In this document: positions 46,188-58,804 of the stretch, piece by piece
How the letters are laid out: each line of letters opens with the position of its first letter
Position numbering within the stretch: the stretch's first letter is position 1
From: Arthrobacter sp. 31Y
Lineage (GTDB): Bacteria > Actinomycetota > Actinomycetes > Actinomycetales > Micrococcaceae
Length of the DNA: 64,000 nt
Assembly: GCF_000526335.1 (NCBI RefSeq)
Contig: NZ_JAFW01000001.1
Span: forward strand, 496,001 to 560,000
Direction: 5' to 3'
Position numbers and translations under genes: made by a program
Notes under the pieces: model-generated
Told to the model about the DNA's origin: nothing
The model's database searches: none
Seen by the model: only the letters and a program-made list of their open reading frames with translations

Positions 46188-48994
46188 TTGACTACTTTCG
46201 TTGCAATCGGAATCCAGCAAATTACGGCCAGCAGACCGGCCAGCCCGGCCCAGAGAGCCGCGTAGGGAGCCAGGAGCAATCCCAGCCCCAGGGCACCGAG
46301 GACACCCAGGGGAAGTGCCACTGTGCCCACAAGTGCGTTTTCAAAGAAGCGGACCTGGCCCAGCATGTCCGGGTTCCACCCCATGGCACGCAAAGTACCG
46401 AGGTACTCCCGTTTGGCATGGAGTTCGAAGCGGCCCGTGACCAAAGTCAGGAGCAGGCCAACCACCACACCGAAGACAGCGAGAATGACGCTTGGCAAGG
46501 CGATGCTTGCCGCGGCCAGACCGCTCAAGGCACTGGCGCCGGCCGCCCGGGGAATGTCGATGAGAAGCGCAATGAGGGCACCCACCGCTGCTCCGAACAC
46601 ACCCACTGCCACTGCCAGGGAGATCGAGTTGAAGCGGTTGGTGGTCAACTGCCTGTTGGCGAATGTCAGAGGCGAGTCCACGGTCACCAGGCGCTCGTCG
46701 TGCTGCGGTTCCTGATCAATTACCACGCGGTGGCGCAACTGCTGGGCTGCCAGCAATGCAGCAGCACTGTAGATGACAAGCATGGTCACCGAGACAATCA
46801 CGGTGGCTATGTTCCAGCTCAGCAAGCTGAGCACAAGACCGGCGGCAGCGAGGGCTGCGGCCCCCACGGCGAACTCCTCCAGGACCCAGGACCGGATGCG
46901 TTTCTGTGTCCAACCCATGGCGCGGAGAATTCCGGCTTCACTCCTGCGCTGACGGATATAGCTCACTGTGGACGCACCTGTCAGGAGCGTGGCACCAAGA
47001 AGTGTCAGGAACAGCAGGGTGATGTTGGTTCCGGTGAGGGAACCGGAGACGGCATCTGCCGCGTCCTGGCGCACCCACGACTGCAGGACAGTGCCTAGCG
47101 GCGATTCCTTGCCGGCGTCGTCCTTGCTGTAGCCGGGGACAAAGATGTTGGCGTCTTCACGGGCGGAGCCAGCCACGACAGTGGCTTCAAGGCCGAGCTC
47201 GCGGATCTGGGTGGCAAGCTTCTCCACCTCGGGCTGTGCCGTTTTCCAGTTGCCGCTTGCTGATGCCTTGACCCGGATGGCGTCAATGACGTCAGCGTTG
47301 CTGTCGTAACCACGCGCAGCTGCCAGGCCGTAGTAGTCGGTGATGGCGCCGGCGGACTGGCTGACCAGACCCGTAGCGCTCAGGGACGGCTTCAGTTCCG
47401 TGCCCTCCACCTCTTTGCCCTCAGCGTCCTTGCTGAGGGTCATGGGTGTGGGGTCGTAACCGCCCAAGGGAAGCTTGTTGACATCCCCGGCAGCTGACTT
47501 CACCGCGGCAGGGTCAAAGGTTCCGTAAACCATGGGCAGCGGCGTAGCCGGCTTCTTGCCCGTTTCAAGGTCTTCCCGGTAGGAACGCTCGTCAACCGGC
47601 TTGCGTTGCGTCTGGTCCACGGCCGCTCCGAAGGAGGATTTCTCAGGCAGGCGGTTGACCGTTACCCAGTCCCCCGGCGTGGCACTCTTATCCGTTGCGC
47701 CGTTGGCGGCTTCATCGCCGTCCTGGTACTGCGGAGCGGCGGCAAATGCAGTGCTCCAGGTGGCGGGGTTGTACAAGCCCTGGCTGAAGGAAGCCGTGCT
47801 GCCCAGCAATTGGCTGTGGTCAGTGGAACCTGGCCATTCAAGGGCGAACGGGGACTTGGACACGAACGGGAGGTAGTCCTTATCCAAGGACCGCGTTACG
47901 GTGCCAACCTCGTTGACCACCTTGCCGCTTGCGTCAAGTTCCTCGATCTTCACCGAGTACTGAAGGTCAAGGGACGTGCCGGAACGGACAATCAGCGGAA
48001 TGGCTTGGGAATCATCAGTCAGCAGGCCGTCACGCTTGGCTTGCTGGTACTGCGTCATCAGCGGCGCCCAGTATTTGAGCTTGACGCCCAGGAAATCCGG
48101 CCCTTCTTCCAGCTGGTCCATGCTGAGGCCGGTGGTGAAGAGACTTTCGAAGTGGCGTCCAATGGCGCCGGCGTCACGCGCGTCTGCCGGAGGAGCCTTC
48201 TCCAGCGGTGCAAGGAAATCTCCTGCGGAGCCCAGCAGCGCACGCTCAGCGGCCGGGTCGACGGCGACGACGGATTCTGTCACCTCGGGCGCCAATGGAA
48301 GAGCCACGGAGAGATTAAACAGATTGTGCTCCGAGCCCAGTGCAGGGGCCGGGAACTTGACACCGGTCTCGCCCTCAGGGCCGGCGATCCGGACGTTGGT
48401 GCCACCTGCGGTCTGTTCCTGAATCAGGCGGCCCTTGCCCAGGGTACCTTCAGCGCTGGTCTTGAAAAGCGTCTGCTGGTTCACGCCGTCAGAGCTCGTG
48501 GCGGAGGCAGTCAGACGGTACTTCTTGGGGGAATCGGACAGGACGGATTCCGCTGCAGGCCACTTGCTGGAATCCATGGCGGAGGGGTCCCCCGCAGTTA
48601 CTGCACCGGCGAGTCCTGAGTTGTACCCCAGGTAGTCCATGGCATTGAGGCGTGGCGCCTCAAGGTTCTGCGAGACACGCGAGACCAGGCTGATGGGCGC
48701 AGCCACGGCAGTTTGGCCCATGGTTCGGATCTTCTCCAGCTGTTCAAAGCTGATGCCGCCTTGGCCGTTGGCGATTTCCGGCTGGATCAATGCACCGCCG
48801 TCGCCATCTTGTGACTGATCAGGCTTGGCCTGGACCAGGATGTCGTAGAGTCCCCGCGAGTTCTCGTCCACTGTCCTGTTCAGAGCCGCCTGCGACTGGC
48901 TCTGGACGAGGACGGACAAGCACATGGCGACGATCAAAATGGCCGCGGTCAGCAGCAGCACACGGCTTCTGATGAACCTTTGGACGGCGTTCAT
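46184..48994 (-). CDS. Large FtsX-like ABC transporter permease
   Basis: 936 residues from ATG 48994, where GGAG lies 4 nt upstream. One N-terminal helix (LLLTAAILIVAMCLSVLV) is followed by about 600 residues of extracellular sequence, then three helices with the FtsX motif SEAGILRAMGWTQKRIRSWVLEE, and a second group of four at the C-terminus with REYLGTLRAMGWNPDMLGQV. The big extracellular domain, rich in Asp, Ser and Gly, carries no recognised motif. Together with the 45432 ATPase it forms a MacB-like exporter or signalling complex whose ligand is unknown. Confidence 0.9.
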   Translation of the reverse strand: MNAVQRFIRSRVLLLTAAILIVAMCLSVLVQSQSQAALNRTVDENSRGLYDILVQAKPDQSQDGDGGALIQPEIANGQGGISFEQLEKIRTMGQTAVAAPISLVSRVSQNLEAPRLNAMDYLGYNSGLAGAVTAGDPSAMDSSKWPAAESVLSDSPKKYRLTASATSSDGVNQQTLFKTSAEGTLGKGRLIQEQTAGGTNVRIAGPEGETGVKFPAPALGSEHNLFNLSVALPLAPEVTESVVAVDPAAERALLGSAGDFLAPLEKAPPADARDAGAIGRHFESLFTTGLSMDQLEEGPDFLGVKLKYWAPLMTQYQQAKRDGLLTDDSQAIPLIVRSGTSLDLQYSVKIEELDASGKVVNEVGTVTRSLDKDYLPFVSKSPFALEWPGSTDHSQLLGSTASFSQGLYNPATWSTAFAAAPQYQDGDEAANGATDKSATPGDWVTVNRLPEKSSFGAAVDQTQRKPVDERSYREDLETGKKPATPLPMVYGTFDPAAVKSAAGDVNKLPLGGYDPTPMTLSKDAEGKEVEGTELKPSLSATGLVSQSAGAITDYYGLAAARGYDSNADVIDAIRVKASASGNWKTAQPEVEKLATQIRELGLEATVVAGSAREDANIFVPGYSKDDAGKESPLGTVLQSWVRQDAADAVSGSLTGTNITLLFLTLLGATLLTGASTVSYIRQRRSEAGILRAMGWTQKRIRSWVLEEFAVGAAALAAAGLVLSLLSWNIATVIVSVTMLVIYSAAALLAAQQLRHRVVIDQEPQHDERLVTVDSPLTFANRQLTTNRFNSISLAVAVGVFGAAVGALIALLIDIPRAAGASALSGLAAASIALPSVILAVFGVVVGLLLTLVTGRFELHAKREYLGTLRAMGWNPDMLGQVRFFENALVGTVALPLGVLGALGLGLLLAPYAALWAGLAGLLAVICWIPIATKVVK

Positions 48995-49024
48995 TGGGCT
49001 CCCTGAGACCTTGATTGCGGGCGC

Positions 49025-49080
49025 GCACACATTCTCCGGTATTCCTCAAAAGACACAGAGGAATACCGGGCTGTGTGTGC
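49025..49080. other. Strong hairpin upstream of the large permease gene, downstream of serA
   Basis: Outer stem GCACACA (49025-49031) with TGTGTGC (49074-49080), inner stem CCGGTATTCCTC (49036-49047) with GAGGAATACCGG (49058-49069), 10-nt loop. No T run follows, so it is more likely an mRNA or DNA structure than a simple terminator. Confidence 0.6.
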
Positions 49081-49203
49081 GAAAAGTTGTGGCCGGCCTG
49101 CTGCCGGGTCCGAATCCCGGACCCAGCCATTGTAAGCAGACCGGCCACTCCTGCGTGCCAAGGTGTGTCGCCGGCACGCGAACCTAACTGATAAGAATCA
49201 GTG

Positions 49204-50799
49204 CTAGTCCTCCAGGTCCACTTCACGGACCATCTCTGCGCCGATACCGGCCTTGATGGCTTCCAGCACCTGCTGCGGAACGGAACTGTCGATGGTCAGG
49301 AGCGCGAGAACTTGGCCGCCTTCGGTCTGGCGTGCCACTTGCATACCGCCGATGTTGATGTTGTTCATGCCCAGGATGTGGCCGATGGTGCCAATCACGC
49401 CTGGACGGTCGGCGTAGGCCACAACAACCAGGTGTTCGCTGATGGGAATCTCGACGTCGTAGCCGTTGACTCCTACAAGCTTCTCCACCTGCTTGGGACC
49501 AGTCAGGGTTCCGGCAACGGAGATCTGGGAACCATCGCTGAGCGCACCACGGATGGTCAGGACGTTACGGTAGTCCTCTGCGTCCGGGGTGGTGATGAGA
49601 CGGGTGTTGATGCCCCGCTGTTCGGCGATCACGGGAGCATTGACGTAGGAGACCTGCTCGGTGACCACATCGGCGAAAACACCCTTCAGGGCGGCAAGTT
49701 CGAGCACCTTGACGTCCAGTGCAGCAATTTCACCGGCCACCTCGACGTCGATCTGCGTCAACGAGGCGTGGGTGAGCGCAGTGAAGATGCGCCCCAGCTT
49801 CTCGATCAGCGGGATACCCGGGCGCACGTCCGGAGCGATGACCCCGCCAGCGACGTTCACAGCATCGGGCACTAGTTCGCCGGCAAGTGCCAAGCGAACC
49901 GACTTGGCCACCGAAACACCGGCCTTCTCCTGTGCTTCGTCAGTGGAGGCACCCAGGTGCGGGGTCACAATGACGTTGTCGAACTCGAAGAACGGCAGGT
50001 CCGTGCTGGGCTCCTTGACGAAGACGTCAACGCCGGCTCCGGCGATCTGGCCCTCCTTCAGCGCAATGTGGAGTGCTTCCTCGTCCACGAGGCCACCGCG
50101 GGCCACGTTGACCACGTAAGCGGTTTCCTTCATCTTGCGGAAAGCGTCGGCCCCGAGCATCCCCACCGTTTCCGGTGTCTTGGGCATGTGGATGGTGATG
50201 AAGTCTGAATTCTCCAGAAGTTCATCCAAGGTCACCAGCTGGACGCCCAGCTGGGCCGCGCGGGCAGACGTGATGTAGGGGTCGTACGCCAGGATCTGGG
50301 TATCGAAGCCCTGCAGACGCGCCGCCACCAATGCGCCGATGCGACCCAATCCGATGATACCGATCTTCTTTTCGAAGAGTTCGATTCCGGTGTACTTCGA
50401 GCGCTTCCACTCACCGTTCTTCAACGCAGAGCTGGCCTGCGGAATGTGGCGGGCGAGGCTGAGGATGTGGCCAACCGTGAGCTCTGCGGCGGAGACAATG
50501 TTGGACGTCGGGGCGTTGACCACCATGACGCCTGCCTGCGTGGCAGCCTTTATGTCCACGTTGTCCAGGCCTACGCCTGCACGGGCGATGACCTTCAGGT
50601 TCTTTGCCGCAGCGATCGCTTCAGCATCTACTTGGGTAGCCGAGCGGACCAGGATGGCATCGACGTCGGCAATGGCGGACAGCAGCTGGGAACGGTCGGC
50701 GCCGTCGGTCTGTCGGATTTCAAAGTCCGGGCCCAATGCCTCGACTGTGGCGGGCGAAAGTTCCTCGGCGAGGAGGACGACGGGTTTGCTGGCTGACAC
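49204..50799 (-). CDS. serA: D-3-phosphoglycerate dehydrogenase
   Basis: First step of serine synthesis from 3-phosphoglycerate. 531 residues from GTG 50799, the long SerA form: NAD-binding GLGRIGALVAARL, catalytic Arg/Glu/His in NVARGGLVDEEAL, CRDVFVKEP-like GVDVFVKEPSTDLPF and TPHLGASTDEAQE, then an intervening domain and a C-terminal ACT domain (YADRPGVIGTIGHILGMNNINIGGM) that binds serine for feedback control. It sits next to ilvC in a leftward run but 285 nt separate them and a CRP-type site lies between. Confidence 0.96.
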   Translation of the reverse strand: MSASKPVVLLAEELSPATVEALGPDFEIRQTDGADRSQLLSAIADVDAILVRSATQVDAEAIAAAKNLKVIARAGVGLDNVDIKAATQAGVMVVNAPTSNIVSAAELTVGHILSLARHIPQASSALKNGEWKRSKYTGIELFEKKIGIIGLGRIGALVAARLQGFDTQILAYDPYITSARAAQLGVQLVTLDELLENSDFITIHMPKTPETVGMLGADAFRKMKETAYVVNVARGGLVDEEALHIALKEGQIAGAGVDVFVKEPSTDLPFFEFDNVIVTPHLGASTDEAQEKAGVSVAKSVRLALAGELVPDAVNVAGGVIAPDVRPGIPLIEKLGRIFTALTHASLTQIDVEVAGEIAALDVKVLELAALKGVFADVVTEQVSYVNAPVIAEQRGINTRLITTPDAEDYRNVLTIRGALSDGSQISVAGTLTGPKQVEKLVGVNGYDVEIPISEHLVVVAYADRPGVIGTIGHILGMNNINIGGMQVARQTEGGQVLALLTIDSSVPQQVLEAIKAGIGAEMVREVDLED

Positions 50800-50951
50800 G
50801 GGGAGGCACCTTACTTTGGACAACTTTGGACAGAACTGGACAAGGAGCGGATGCATGGCCCGGGGCACGGCGCCGGGACCAGCCCAGAATATCGAACCCG
50901 GGCGGGGATTCCGGTGCCGGGGAGGGATGTTACGGCCGGACCGGCAGTGGT

Positions 50952-50967
50952 TGTGAAGAAGTTCACA
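50952..50967. promoter_or_regulatory. CRP/GlxR-type site TGTGA-N6-TCACA upstream of serA
   Basis: TGTGAAGAAGTTCACA is a 16-bp perfect match to the CRP/GlxR consensus TGTGA-N6-TCACA, 153 nt upstream of the serA start and 118 nt past the ilvC stop. It would place serA under cAMP-receptor-protein-like control if bound. Confidence 0.5.
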
Positions 50968-51014
50968 GCCCACAAGCCTGTGCAATTCGGTGGAGAAACG
51001 GTGGAGCATACGCA

Positions 51015-51053
51015 GCGACGCCCGCCCGGTGGTGTTCGCCGGACGAGCGTCGC
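51015..51053 (-). terminator. Hairpin after ilvC
   Basis: GCGACGC at 51015-51021 pairs with GCGTCGC at 51047-51053, with CCGG/CCGG inside. It lies 32 nt after the ilvC stop and probably ends the ilvBNC transcript, although no T tract is present. Confidence 0.5.
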
Positions 51054-51084
51054 AGTGCGCGGCCGTTAGGCCGGCACGGAAGGA

Positions 51085-52691
<1,607 letters not shown>

Positions 52692-52693
52692 GC

Positions 52694-54598
<1,905 letters not shown>

Positions 54599-54648
54599 CG
54601 GACTCTTCCTTAGTGGATCTTCAATAGATGGGTCTTGCTTAGGGGAAT

Positions 54649-54686
54649 AAAAAAACCCCTCAGCCTTCCGGCTCTTCGAGGGGTTT
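54649..54686 (-). terminator. Attenuator terminator before ilvB
   Basis: Minus strand: AAACCCCT (54686-54679) pairs with AGGGGTTT (54660-54653) with an inner AGCC/GGCT stem, followed by a run of seven T. It sits between the leader peptide and ilvB. Sequence 54687-54693 (rc CACGCGC) pairs with 54720-54726 (rc GCGCGTG) at the end of the leader. Confidence 0.85.
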
Positions 54687-54713
54687 GCGCGTGACGGCTC
54701 GTTACCAGTCGGG

Positions 54714-54767
54714 CTAAGCCACGCGCTTGGTAAGGACGACGACGCCGACGGTAACGAATGTGATCAT
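54714..54767 (-). CDS. ilv attenuator leader peptide
   Basis: 17 codons, too short for ordinary gene calling: [17 protein letters not shown]. It has five Val, one Ile and one Leu, with three consecutive Val codons (GTC) followed by Leu, the classic control-codon cluster for branched-chain amino acids. AGAGGG lies about 12 nt upstream. Stalling at the Val codons would disturb the downstream pairing and prevent the terminator at 54649-54686, turning on ilvBNC when charged Val-tRNA is scarce. The mechanism is inferred by analogy with E. coli and Corynebacterium ilvB leaders. Confidence 0.85.
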   Translation of the reverse strand: MITFVTVGVVVLTKRVA

Positions 54768-54786
54768 GCGTTCAGTGTTCCCTCTA

Positions 54787-54825
54787 AGTGAGATACGTGT
54801 CAATTGACCACAATCGTATCTCACT
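54787..54825. promoter_or_regulatory. 11-bp inverted repeat upstream of the ilv leader
   Basis: AGTGAGATACG (54787-54797) and CGTATCTCACT (54815-54825) are perfect inverted arms 17 nt apart. A TTGACA -35-like box lies on the minus strand at 54803-54798 within the spacer. This is a candidate regulator site for the ilvBNC promoter; no clear -10 was found. Confidence 0.6.
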
Positions 54826-54890
54826 ATTTGGACAGTGATGTCCGCCTACCGGACGCCGGCTGTCTCGTGACAACCGGCGTCCGACAGGAA

Positions 54891-56612
54891 TTATCCGCAG
54901 TAGGCGCCGGTGGAGGCACTATGGACAAGCTTGGCGTACTTGGCCAACACGCCCTTGGTGAACTTAGCGGGCAGCGGCTCCCAGCCCACCTTGCGGGCTT
55001 CGAGTTCGGCGTCGTCCACCAGGAGGTCGAAGGAACGCGCGGCGATGTCCACACGAATGCGGTCGCCGTCCTTCACGAAGGCAATAGGACCGCCGTCGAC
55101 GGCTTCAGGCGCAACGTGGCCAATGCACAAACCTGTTGTGCCACCCGAGAAGCGGCCATCGGTCAGCAGCAGCACATCCTTGCCAAGGCCTGCGCCCTTG
55201 ATGGCTCCGGTGATGGCCAGCATTTCACGCATGCCAGGGCCACCCTTGGGACCTTCATAGCGGATCACCACGACGTCGCCCTTGCTGATTTCACCGTTAT
55301 CCAACGCGCTGAGTGCGCCCTGTTCGCGTTCGAAGACCCGGGCCGTTCCCTCAAAAACGTCCGCATCAAAGCCGGCGCTCTTCACCACCGCGCCTTCGGG
55401 GGCCATGGAACCGTGGAGGATGGTGATGCCACCCGTCTTGTGGATCGGGTTGTCCAAGGCCCGGAGGATCTTGCCATCAAGGTCCGGCGGGTTGATCGAG
55501 GCGAGGTTCTCCGCGAGGGTCTTGCCAGTAACGGTGAGGCAGTCACCGTGCAGCAGTCCGGCGTCGAGCAGTGCCTTCATGATGACCGGCACGCCGCCGA
55601 TCTTGTCGACGTCGGTCATCACGTAACGGCCGAAAGGCTTGAGGTCCCCCAGGTGCGGGATTTTGTCGCCAATGCGGTTGAAGTCGTCCAGCGTCAGCTC
55701 AACTTCGGCTTCGCGGGCGATCGCGAGCAGGTGCAGCACGGCATTGGTGGAACCGCCGAACGCCATGGTGACGGCAATGGCGTTCTCGAAGGCCTTCTTG
55801 GTCATGATGTCGCGGGCCGTGATGCCCAGGCGCAGCAGGTTTACCACCGCTTCGCCGGACTTGCGGGCAAAATCATCACGACGTCGGTCTGCCGACGGCG
55901 GCGCGGCTGAACCCGGGAGGGACATGCCCAAGGCCTCACCGATGCAGGCCATGGTGTTGGCCGTGTACATGCCGCCACAGGCGCCTTCGCCGGGACAGAT
56001 GGCCTTTTCGATGCGGGTAAGGTCTTCCATGCTCATTTTGCCGGCCGCACAGGCACCCACTGCCTCGAAGGCATCAATGAGGGTGACTTCCTTCTCCGAG
56101 CCGTCTTCAAGCTTGACCCAGCCCGGCATGATGGAGCCTGCGTACAGGAAGACCGAGGCGAGATCCAAGCGGGCAGCAGCCATGAGCATGCCAGGGAGGG
56201 ACTTGTCACAGCCAGCCAGGAGCACCGAGCCATCGATGCGCTCGGCCTGCATCACGGTTTCCACGGAGTCTGCGATCACCTCACGCGATACCAAAGAGAA
56301 GTGCATGCCCTCGTGGCCCATGGAGATGCCGTCCGAAACGGAGATGGTGCCGAACTGCATCGGGAAACCGCCGCCGGCATGGACGCCTTCTTTGGCACCC
56401 TGGGCGAGGCGGTTCAGGGAAAGATTGCAGGGGGTGATCTCGTTCCACGAACTGGCCACACCAATTTGGGGTTTGGCAAAGTCGTCGTCGCCCATGCCCA
56501 CCGCTCGGAACATGCCACGGGCCGGTGCGGCGTGAATGCCGTCGGTCACCACCCGGCTGCGGGGTTTGATGTCCGGCGTGTTGGCTGTCGCAATCTGGGT
56601 GGTGTCACTCAT
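54891..56612 (-). CDS. ilvD: Dihydroxy-acid dehydratase
   Basis: Third common step of valine and isoleucine synthesis. 573 residues from ATG 56612. Iron-sulphur ligands in [13 protein letters not shown] and [27 protein letters not shown], and the C-terminal [18 protein letters not shown] on the minus strand lies 7 nt before the ATG, suggesting a leaderless transcript from its own promoter. A LysR regulator begins 38 nt upstream on the same strand. Confidence 0.96.
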   Translation of the reverse strand: MSDTTQIATANTPDIKPRSRVVTDGIHAAPARGMFRAVGMGDDDFAKPQIGVASSWNEITPCNLSLNRLAQGAKEGVHAGGGFPMQFGTISVSDGISMGHEGMHFSLVSREVIADSVETVMQAERIDGSVLLAGCDKSLPGMLMAAARLDLASVFLYAGSIMPGWVKLEDGSEKEVTLIDAFEAVGACAAGKMSMEDLTRIEKAICPGEGACGGMYTANTMACIGEALGMSLPGSAAPPSADRRRDDFARKSGEAVVNLLRLGITARDIMTKKAFENAIAVTMAFGGSTNAVLHLLAIAREAEVELTLDDFNRIGDKIPHLGDLKPFGRYVMTDVDKIGGVPVIMKALLDAGLLHGDCLTVTGKTLAENLASINPPDLDGKILRALDNPIHKTGGITILHGSMAPEGAVVKSAGFDADVFEGTARVFEREQGALSALDNGEISKGDVVVIRYEGPKGGPGMREMLAITGAIKGAGLGKDVLLLTDGRFSGGTTGLCIGHVAPEAVDGGPIAFVKDGDRIRVDIAARSFDLLVDDAELEARKVGWEPLPAKFTKGVLAKYAKLVHSASTGAYCG

Positions 56613-56650
56613 GGTCCAAAGTCTATGTGCACCGGGCAACAACCAACGCT

Positions 56651-57571
56651 CTATGACTCGTTGAGTTCCTTGGCGATGGCTGCAGCTTCACTCTTAAGCA
56701 TGTCCAGGACCATGGCGATAGTGGCTCGCGCGGCGACTTCCTGCCGCGACAAAGCCACGATGCTCCTGCTGGCCTTCACCTCATCGAGGGGCCGGAGAAC
56801 GAGCCCGCGCCGCGCACTGGCCCGGGCCGTATACCGGGGCAGGAGGCAAATACCGTGCCCCGCTCCCACCAAGGCCTCAAGCACCCTGAGGTCCGGGTAA
56901 CGCTGCCCCCTCAAGGCTTGCCTGCCTGCATGGAGCTCGATCTGGCGAAGCACTGTGTCGAAAGGGAATCCCTCCGGGACGCCGATCCACGGGTAATCGA
57001 CAACGTCCTGGGGGCTGAGCCGGACCTTGGCGGCCAAGGGATGACCGGCCGGCATGGCAACGTCCAGCGCTTCCTCCAGAAGCGGCACCACGGTAAGGCC
57101 CCGCCTGGCAAAAACTTCCGGTCCGTCCACGCTGTGCGCCAGCACGATGTCGTAATCCGCCACCAAGGGGGCGAAGTGGGCGGTTCCCGGGTCCTCGAAA
57201 TGAGCATCGAAACTCAGCCCGTCCACGGCGGCAACCCGGTGCAGCACCCCCGGAAGCAGCATTTCCGCGGCACTGGGAAAGAAAGCTGCGGAGACCCGTG
57301 TTTGCCAGCCCCTCCGGTAAGTGTCAATGGTGGACTCCGCCCTAGCCATGGCCGTAGCGATATCCGATGCTGCCGCCGCCATGGCCAGCCCCGCTTCGGT
57401 CAGCTGAACGCCGCGGCCCACCTTTTCCACCAGGACGACGCCGATCTCCGCCTGCAGTGTCTTCAGCTGCTGCGAAACCGCCGAGGCTGTGACATTCAAC
57501 GCCTCGGCGGTGGCACCCACACTTTGCCGGTCTGCCAATTCGCGCAGAATCTGCAGCCTTTTAAAGTCCAT
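56651..57571 (-). CDS. LysR-family transcriptional regulator
   Basis: 306 residues. N-terminal winged helix ([39 protein letters not shown]) and a LysR substrate-binding domain with [19 protein letters not shown] near the end. TAGTCT about 8 nt before the ATG may be its -10 box. It is co-directional with ilvD and only 38 nt away, so it may control ilvD or the divergent gene at 57752; the effector is unknown. Confidence 0.9.
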   Translation of the reverse strand: MDFKRLQILRELADRQSVGATAEALNVTASAVSQQLKTLQAEIGVVLVEKVGRGVQLTEAGLAMAAAASDIATAMARAESTIDTYRRGWQTRVSAAFFPSAAEMLLPGVLHRVAAVDGLSFDAHFEDPGTAHFAPLVADYDIVLAHSVDGPEVFARRGLTVVPLLEEALDVAMPAGHPLAAKVRLSPQDVVDYPWIGVPEGFPFDTVLRQIELHAGRQALRGQRYPDLRVLEALVGAGHGICLLPRYTARASARRGLVLRPLDEVKASRSIVALSRQEVAARATIAMVLDMLKSEAAAIAKELNES

Positions 57572-57751
57572 GGAGCCAGACTAGGCGACCCGAAGGAATT
57601 ACCGGTCCAGGAATTATCACGGTCCCCGCTTAGACAGGAAGCTGATAATTTTCGAGCGAAGCAGCAGGTCAAACGCTGGACAGCCCATAAGCAGGCACGT
57701 AACGTCGGGATTACCACGAGCTGCACCCCTGTGAGCAGAAGGGCCTCCACC

Positions 57752-58771
57752 ATGGACTGGATAATTTGGGTCATTGTCATTGTTTTGGTCGTCGCGATTG
57801 TTTGGTGGCTAATGAACCGCAACAAGACGCGGAATACCGATTCCACCTCAAGCCAAACCACCACCGAAGAACGCACCAGCGGGATGTCCGGCACTACTCC
57901 CCCGGCAGCGACGGCGCCTGCCAACTCTGCTTCCGTGCCGGATGCCGGAGTGGTCGCAGCAGGCGTGGCAGGTTTGGCAGGTGTCACCAATCTCGGCAAG
58001 GCAGCCGCCGAGGGCAGCGGCCCGGCCGTGGACGAACCTGACGCCGACGAAGCTCCTGTGGACGAACCTGACGCCGGCCAACCCGCTCCTTCAGCACCCG
58101 CCGCTTCCGAAGGAACCCCTGAGGCCTCCCCCGCCACAGCCGAGGCGGAGGCCGAGCCCAGTACCGCCGTGGACGATGCACCGGCAGTTATCGCCTCTGA
58201 CGTTCAGCCGGCTTCAACACCGGGATTGACCGTTGAGGAACCCGTTATCGCAGCACCTTCAGTAGCCGAGCCTGTGATCGCCGAACCAGTGGTGGATGAG
58301 CCAAGAGTGGACACAGAAGCAAAGGTCCATGCAGCCGATGCCGGCGATGTTGACGACTGGGCCGCTGATTCCGCTCCGGCAACCTCCGAGCCGGCATTGG
58401 CCAGCAAATCACCAGGCACGGATGCGGCAGCGGATAAGGCGGAGTGGGAATCTTCCTGGACCGATGCCAGCGGCACCCCGGTCCATCACCACGAGTACAC
58501 CGACGCACATTCACCCACCCTTCCTGGCGCCGAGTCCGCCGCGGCCGAAGACTCGGCGGGCTCAGGTCACTTGGCCGTAGAGCACCCTTACGGCACGGGA
58601 TCCTCCAGCGCTCCAGGGGATGCCTATCCCGTCAAGGCCAGCGCATCTGCCATGACGTACCACGACGAAGACACTGCGGGCTATGACGACGCTGCTGCTG
58701 ATGTGTGGTTCGAATCATCCGCGCACGCCGAAGCTGCCGGCTTCCGTCCGCCCCGCCGCAACAGGCACTGA
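57752..58771 (+). CDS. Membrane-anchored acidic Ala/Pro/Glu-rich protein
   Basis: 339 residues. One N-terminal helix (MDWIIWVIVIVLVVAIVWWLM) followed by a basic NRNKTRN and a long low-complexity acidic region with imperfect repeats such as VDEPDADEAPVDEPDAG and EPVIAxPxxAEPVIAEPVVDEP, a His-rich HHHEYTDAHSP, and a short end FRPPRRNRH. Codon and base use match neighbours. No family is recognised; an extracytoplasmic or cytoplasmic scaffold role is possible. A GTG seven codons earlier is an alternative start. Confidence 0.78.
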   Translation: MDWIIWVIVIVLVVAIVWWLMNRNKTRNTDSTSSQTTTEERTSGMSGTTPPAATAPANSASVPDAGVVAAGVAGLAGVTNLGKAAAEGSGPAVDEPDADEAPVDEPDAGQPAPSAPAASEGTPEASPATAEAEAEPSTAVDDAPAVIASDVQPASTPGLTVEEPVIAAPSVAEPVIAEPVVDEPRVDTEAKVHAADAGDVDDWAADSAPATSEPALASKSPGTDAAADKAEWESSWTDASGTPVHHHEYTDAHSPTLPGAESAAAEDSAGSGHLAVEHPYGTGSSSAPGDAYPVKASASAMTYHDEDTAGYDDAAADVWFESSAHAEAAGFRPPRRNRH

Positions 58772-58804
58772 GTCCCAGCGAGCGGCAGGAAGCCAGCAGT
58801 CAAG

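Noticed and set aside
49069..49129. Degenerate tRNA gene
   Set aside because: CCGGG-TCCGAAT-CCCGG looks like a T arm and GGCTG/CAGCC like an acceptor, but the span is only about 60 nt and there is no D arm or anticodon arm.
56855..57751. Extension of the acidic membrane protein upstream of its ATG
   Set aside because: This is antisense to the LysR gene; the hydrophobic anchor begins exactly at the ATG at 57752.
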